Shown here piece by piece: positions 58,190 to 64,000 of a DNA stretch of 64,000 nt (position 1 is the first letter of the stretch; each line of letters opens with the position of its first letter). Location of the stretch: positions 13,822,875 through 13,886,874 of the forward strand of contig OZ234495.1 in assembly GCA_965153455.1 (NCBI GenBank). The letters run 5' to 3'. The notes below the pieces were generated by a model. It saw nothing but the letters and a program-made list of their open reading frames with translations, searched no databases and was not told the origin of the DNA. Both the position numbers and the translations under genes were made by a program. Origin of the DNA: Sphagnum compactum (lineage: Eukaryota > Bryophyta > Sphagnopsida > Sphagnales).

Positions 58190-60320
58190 TTAGATGCTAA
58201 ATGGCAAGAAATCCAATAAAAAACCGATGGCAGGAACCATCACATGGAAGACAAAAGGGAAGGCCAAAGAAAGGCCAGACGACACACAACCTGCAAGAAC
58301 CAAAGAAGGGAGAAAGCTAGTCCCTATCTCACCCACCGCCCCTCTAATGTCACATGCATGCAAATTGTGAGATCTAACAGTAATAGGAGGTCTAGAACAA
58401 ACATCTTTTGCCAACGTAATCTTCCTCTTTATAGCAAAGACTAAAGCACGTTGAAAAGGAATACTAACATGCTATTTGAAAAACTGAATGCAACAAAACA
58501 AGGATAAATGACCTTTTGTCCATTTGTCGTGGAGAAGACAAACATGTTCCCTAATGAAATGATCCATATCACACTTGAGTGCGCCATGCACCTCCATGGC
58601 CATCAAAACAAAATGGTGCCCCTCATGAAACCCTTTATACTTGCGGATTTTAGCAATGGTGTTAAGTTCCACAATTGCACCTATTGGTCGACTAATGACA
58701 TTCGTAACCACCGTTTCCTGTGTCAAATCAATCCCACCACATTAGCAACAAGGACATGGTCTTCACGAATCATGTAGAGATCAGCTAGTAATGATATTCC
58801 TGATGTAAAGACGTACCATTGCTCTTTCCATACATCATGCCCATTTTTTTGAATAAAGGCAAACATAACATCTTTAATGGCATCATGTGTGGCTATTCAC
58901 TGACCTTTAAATAGACAACCTGTTAGATGCATGCTAGAAGCGTCAAACCCATGTCCACATTCACACGTGAAAAGACTAAATGCCAAAGGTTAAATCAAAT
59001 TAAAATAAAAACGCAACACTAAGGTGAAAGTAGAGTATGCGATGTGGAACAAACAGATAGATGGCCTAGCAATCAATCATAACTTCGCCCCCTTGCCCGA
59101 ATAAGAGCGAATGCAAACTCTAGATGTTAAAGGAATGGAGTCATCCTCCATAATAAACCTAAAGGATGTGTCATGATGGATGTCCATCTAAGGTGCTTGT
59201 AGACTTGGGGCATCGGTAGTTACCAAACTCTCAAAAAAGGTTGCATCTCTCTAACTACGGAAAGAAGGTTATCCTGAACTGCATGAAGGCATGAATGAAG
59301 GAAGTGTGGGCCTCCCTCAACCTGAAAAACATACTTTTCCAAAACAAGTATATCGAAAATACAAAACCTTGAATATGGAGCCCAACTCCTTAAAAAGCAA
59401 ATGGGGCACAATCCTCCATAGATAAAAATCATGTACCACCAAAAGAGATCGGGAGTTGAGCATGACGCCTTACTAAAGAGCCCCAGAATAGATTCCCATA
59501 ACCCTAGACCCATAATGTCCCCACATACTTGCTTAATTCTCTTGTCGAAACCGGCCAAAAAAAACAGGAAGGAAACATAAGAAGGTATTGTTTGAGTGAA
59601 ATAAGAAGGTTGACAAACAACACATGAGGATAAAATGCCCAATGCAACATGTGTGTCTCCCAGGAGAGAAATATCATCGATATGCGCCACATCTTGAGAT
59701 AACGCCCCATCCAAAAAATGTGTGACAAATTCCTAAAAACCCATGAACACACCTAAAATGCATAAACCATCTATGACAAAAAAATAGCCCTGAAAAATTT
59801 CTATGCCTAAAGAAATCCCTAATGGACTCCAAAGCTTGCACTTTGACACCTTAGCCTTAAGCCCAACTAGGGTTAACTGGGTCAAAAGGTGGTCAAAGGC
59901 AAGGATAATCTCATTCATAGGGCTCACAATGTGGATATCGTCTACTAGGGATGGAAATACACAATTGGGGGTCCACACAATGGCTTTTAGGAATGTTCAA
60001 TAATGGGTTTGGGTAAATGAAAAACCTCTTAGGGGGTCACCTTGTCTCGTGCCTGAAGATGACCCAATAATGGTGACCTCTTCCTCATGTTGCACATGCT
60101 AATAATAAAGAGGAAAATGAGCATCATGAAATAGCATGGTAAAGGGGACAATGTTTACCAAAGGTCCCTTGGCATCTCGTAGCTCTCTAAAAATAGTAGC
60201 TCAAAAAATGTTATTAAAAACATTTTTTATGTTGACTTGCATCATGACCCAATTAGGGTGTAGGTCGAAGAGGGCTTTGATGCAACAAAGGATGGTCTCA
60301 CATCCTCCAAGATTCGATAC
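58190..60320 (-). pseudogene. Old reverse transcriptase/endonuclease retroelement relic
   Basis: The minus strand carries an RT-type polyprotein broken by many stops and frame changes. In order: GGCETIL and FDLHPNW near 60,310-60,240; a motif A remnant QVNIKNVFNNI near 60,205-60,240; motif B SGTRQGDPLRG near 60,026-60,057; motif C LVDDIHIVSP near 59,919-59,948 (usual YxDD); KCKLWSP and DGLCILG before 59,733; then a 164-codon piece (59,220-59,714) with GALSQDVAHIDDI and PSYFTQTIP. Further on are LNTIAKIRKYKGF, MAMEVHGAL and HFIREHVCLLHD (58,472-58,726) and SRPPITVRSHNLH (58,190-58,414). The tail aligns in order with the endonuclease-like tail of the GC-rich element. It is AT-rich like its surroundings and long dead. 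Its 5' start and both element ends are not found. Confidence 0.75.
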
Positions 60321-62074
60321 TCTGAATTGATGGGGGATAGATGTTAAATCAAAATCAAGTCTTAAATGCAGGCAATACAAAATAACATTTGCATTTCTTT
60401 TTCCATTGTCTACCTTTAACTTGTTTCATATTTTTCCAAAAAAAAGGGTGATGCCCAAATGTGTCTAGGCCTATATTTATGCCCTTTTTTTGGGGTGTGT
60501 AATGGACATTAATAACATGTTTCTCAATGTCCACTACATGTACAATATGTCTATAATTCATGGACCCAAATGCGTCTAGGCAACAACAAAATTCTATCAT
60601 CATTTGAAGTTGCTACCCATTTTCAAAGTTCCTAATAATCACATTTTGACAATTTGAAAGTTTTGTTCTTACTTGAAGAAAACACATTTCAACTTTTTTT
60701 GGGGGAGGTACTTATCTTGATCATTGTGTGTCATATTATCATAGCCAATGATCAGTTTCCACATGGATCAAAAAATTTAATTAAAAAATAAATCTTAATA
60801 ATTTGAAGATATTATTATTTCATATCTACTATAATATTGTCAATATGACAAGTGAAATTATTCAGATTGTAACCTACAAGGTTTTGGACACCTTGGGTTC
60901 ATATTTCCATGAAAATTCATTTCAATATTCTAAAGATTATTTAATGACAAAATTGACCATAGAGTAAAATAATATGTTACATCAATGTCACGAAAAAACT
61001 TGTTTCCTAGCTCCCAAAATTTGGGATCCAAACTTGGGCAACACCTATGAAGTATTTCATGAGGTCAATCTAGTTTTGCTATCTCATCATGCCTTGTTTC
61101 ATTTTGGCTGAAGCTTTCATCAAATACTTTTGAGTGTGTAAAAATTATATCCATTGGCAAGATTCATCATGAATGAGTACATTGGATCACATCCCTACCT
61201 AAGGTTTTTCAATATGGGTAAAATGAGTTTACTACAAGGGGTTAAGATCTAAAGAGAGGCAAAAAATAACTAAAAATCAACACTATTTTTCTTTCAAATT
61301 GTAATTTACATACTTACTTGAAGTAGATTAGGATTATCCATCTTGATGATATTGGATAAACTTAAAAAAATCAGGATTTAACTAGAAACTAGGGCTAATG
61401 TTGAAACTTAAAAGGTCATTTGGTGCAAGGTTCAAATGGAAACATCTTACACATGAATTTTATTCCATTATTTCTATTATTGATATTGAAGGTTCACACT
61501 AACTTAATGACATATATTCTTGTAGATGGATAATCAGCAATTTCATCCCTAACTCAATGAAATCATGTCATTAATTTGTTGATTAATTGTCTATTTAGGT
61601 ACTCTCCATTATTTCAGATGGTGATTACATCATATTTTTTCAATGGATGCCAAACATTACATATATTTAAATGAGATGCAATTTGTATCCATGATTAAAT
61701 AATACATAATGACCTATATTTCACACCATAAAATAACATAAACTCGCATCCACAATTTCATTCCATGAGTATAGTGCCATGTGATCACCACCATGTTTTA
61801 TCATGTCTATAGTTTCATAATGACCTCAAGTCTAAACACCATCTTGTCATGACATTAACCATTCTATAATATTATGCATAGTCTTGCATATTAATAGAAG
61901 TCACTTCCAATTCTTTTTCAAACAACATGCAAAAAAACTAAGGTGCAACTAATTCATTAAGAAGTTAATTTTATTATATATTTAAATGTAATTAGAGGCC
62001 TATAATTCATTATCAAAATACACCAAAAATATATCAAAATTATTTTCAATATTAATGGAACTCATGTGTTTTGT
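60321..62074. other. AT-rich stretch, no gene recognised
   Basis: An 82-codon minus frame (60,355-60,603) lies where the 5' part of the retroelement relic might be, but shows no motif. The rest is unrecognised. Confidence 0.45.
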
Positions 62075-62430
62075 GCTACTAGCCCAAGTGTGAAGATGAC
62101 TTTAAGATAAAGCCCAATTGTGAAAAACCATTTAAAATTAATTTTCAATGACAAAGATGAATCCAAATTCAATATCTCCTACAACTTAAGTCTAAAACTT
62201 CTGGAATCAATTCCATTCAATTTTAGTCATTGAGGAGCTCCCAACAATACCAAGAATGCACCCCAATTTTTTCATTTAAAAACTTATTATGGATTTTTTA
62301 AAAAGAAATTGCTCTCACATTATAAGTATAAACAATATGAAACCATTTCAATGCACCCCTATTCATCAAGGGCTTTCCAATAGTACCAAAAGCGCAATTC
62401 ATGACATTGTCAATGAAAATATCATGAATG
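62075..62430 (-). repeat. Dispersed repeat family C, copy 4
   Basis: Matches 27,415-27,870 in order (CAAGTGTGAA.ATGA, TGTGAAAAA.CCATTTAAAA, CAACAATACCAAGAATG, GGGCTTTCC). Confidence 0.65.
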
Positions 62431-64000
62431 ATGCATGTGCATCATGGCTTCCTTTGACATTTGGGATAACCAAGTTTGTTTTATTTGGGTCTAGTCACAA
62501 AAAGAAAAGGGAGCTAGGGGCACCAAGGCCAAAGTCCTTTCCAAGGACTACATTTGACTTGTGACCTTCATGTATTGGTTCACTATATGAAAATTTTCAT
62601 TTTTATACAAGATCTTAAACTAGATATTAATTTTGAAACCAAGTATCACCAATGTAATATGATAAATATTTGGCATTTTTACAATGAACCTTACATTATG
62701 ATCAAATGTACAACTTTATGTAATATGTGCTAGAACTTAATGTCAAGTTATAATTTGAATGTAATATATGCCACAATAAACACCACACGTTGTACATTGT
62801 AATGGATGAAACCTCAAAGTTTGATCCCCCAAACCACTAAAACCCATGAAACATGAGTCAAATGACCTTCAATTAAAATGTTCAATACAACACTAGAATT
62901 TGTTTTTAAAGGGTTACAACTTTTCCTTTCAAAGTTCCTCAATCAAAACATATATGTATGAATTTTTCAAGGTAATGAAATTTAAACCTTGACCAATTCT
63001 AGAGTTGAATCTCACTTGGGAGTCCCTAAATTTGCATTTCAATGTACTCCTTGTCACCAATCACAAAGTATACTATAGGGAAGATAATGGTGCTTCCTCC
63101 CAAAGGTATAAGTTGTGTGAGTCAAATGAGTTTGGGTGGCTTGTGATTAGATCCTAACACCACTTCGCTCCAACCTATCTTAACCTACTTGTTGTTTGGT
63201 TTGTGTAAGTTAACTTGCCCATGAACTAGCATTAACATTGTTTTGTCCTAAATTTGAAATGCCCTCTTCGAATTCCCACATGCTTTGTTAACCCCCCTAA
63301 GTATGCATAGCTAAAGAACACTTTTTGATTTTTTTATTTCTATTGTATTCACTTCAGGGAATTACCATTAATACTTTGGGATGAGCCTAAGGCACATCAT
63401 CTTGTCATACACATGGTGGAGGTCATCGGATGGTAAATACACCCTTGGATTGTGGTTGAGGAGGTGAGAGTTCAAATATCAATTTAAACATTTTATGGTC
63501 ATGAATTCCATGACTAAAAATATTCATGATGATATGGCAAGATATAATAATAAATACACATACATAAATAACAAATTTTGGTGATCCATTGTAATTTCAA
63601 CAATATATCAATAGTCAACAAAAATAAAATAAAATTCGAGCATTGGAATCACATGTCTAGGGCTTTGACATTTTGTACCCATCCTTGGTTCAATATAGAA
63701 AAGGACAAAATCCAAATCATTGGTCCAATGCATTGCAATGACCCATCAACAATTTGAGATATTTTAATTTATTATCATTGTTAAATTATCTATGAAATAT
63801 AATAATTTAAATTTAGAAATAATTAATGCCATCACATCAAGCAACAGCCCAATCATTTCAATCAACATGGCCTTTTAAATTTGGGAGAAATATTCCAATA
63901 GAACAAATTTGCAAACTTTTATAACAAGGAATATGAAAACCACCTTAAAAAAATTTCATTGAAATGAATTTCGGTAGAAGCAAAAAAATAGCCAAACTTG
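62431..64000. other. AT-rich stretch, no gene recognised
   Basis: Nothing recognised. No repeats of note. Confidence 0.5.

Overview
The window looks like land-plant nuclear DNA, and almost all of it is non-genic, AT-rich, transposon-derived sequence. Plant-type signs are short TTTAGGG/CCCTAAA telomere-like runs, a CACTA transposon with a 3-bp target duplication, small elements with PIF/Harbinger (Tourist-like) ends, a plant hAT transposase relic and a GC-rich solo LTR. The size of the gene-free stretches and the kinds of retroelement present would fit a large-genome plant such as a bryophyte, lycophyte, fern or gymnosperm. I cannot place the species. I found no intact conserved protein-coding gene and no tRNA or rRNA gene. 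Nearly all open frames are 60-100 codons, as expected by chance in this composition.

Layout. 0-9.5 kb: AT-rich DNA with two near-perfect hairpins, an exact 170-bp tandem duplication, a weak MULE/SWIM-like relic (about 5.4-7.2 kb) and a 57-bp repeat array. 9.6-21 kb: a nest of repeats holding a solo LTR (10,318-11,134), GGTTAAAC-type and GGTA/CCTA-rich repeats, a 60-bp minisatellite split cleanly by a 3.8-kb CACTA element (12,046-15,847, target duplication CTA), and a hAT transposase pseudogene (about 17.0-18.65 kb). 21-39 kb: AT-rich DNA with dispersed repeat families, including a four-copy element with terminal inverted repeats, a four-copy roughly 240-450 bp family and a 104-bp MITE. 39.3-43.6 kb: a compositionally different, GA/CT- and CAG-rich, possibly transcribed but non-coding locus, followed by a 331-bp MITE.

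47.6-49.9 kb: a sharply bounded GC-rich, CpG-rich island. It encodes on the minus strand a 5'-truncated reverse transcriptase with a zinc-binding segment and a C-terminal restriction-endonuclease-like domain. The frame is continuous for 754 codons except for three in-frame stops, all TAG. It is flanked by a 10-bp direct repeat. This is the most interesting object in the window. Directly beside it lies an array of eight roughly 62-bp units, several of which form strong hairpins whose arms differ between units but still pair (50.1-50.7 kb). Then come a 3.3-kb field of a recurring GCAATACC-type motif and a 41-bp tandem array (54.18-54.73 kb). 58.2-60.3 kb holds an old, AT-rich, heavily mutated relic of what appears to be the same reverse-transcriptase/endonuclease superfamily. 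The rest, to 64 kb, is featureless AT-rich DNA apart from one more dispersed repeat copy.

The parts do not form a pathway. The window is a record of transposon insertion, satellite growth and decay, with one young-looking, compositionally foreign retroelement.
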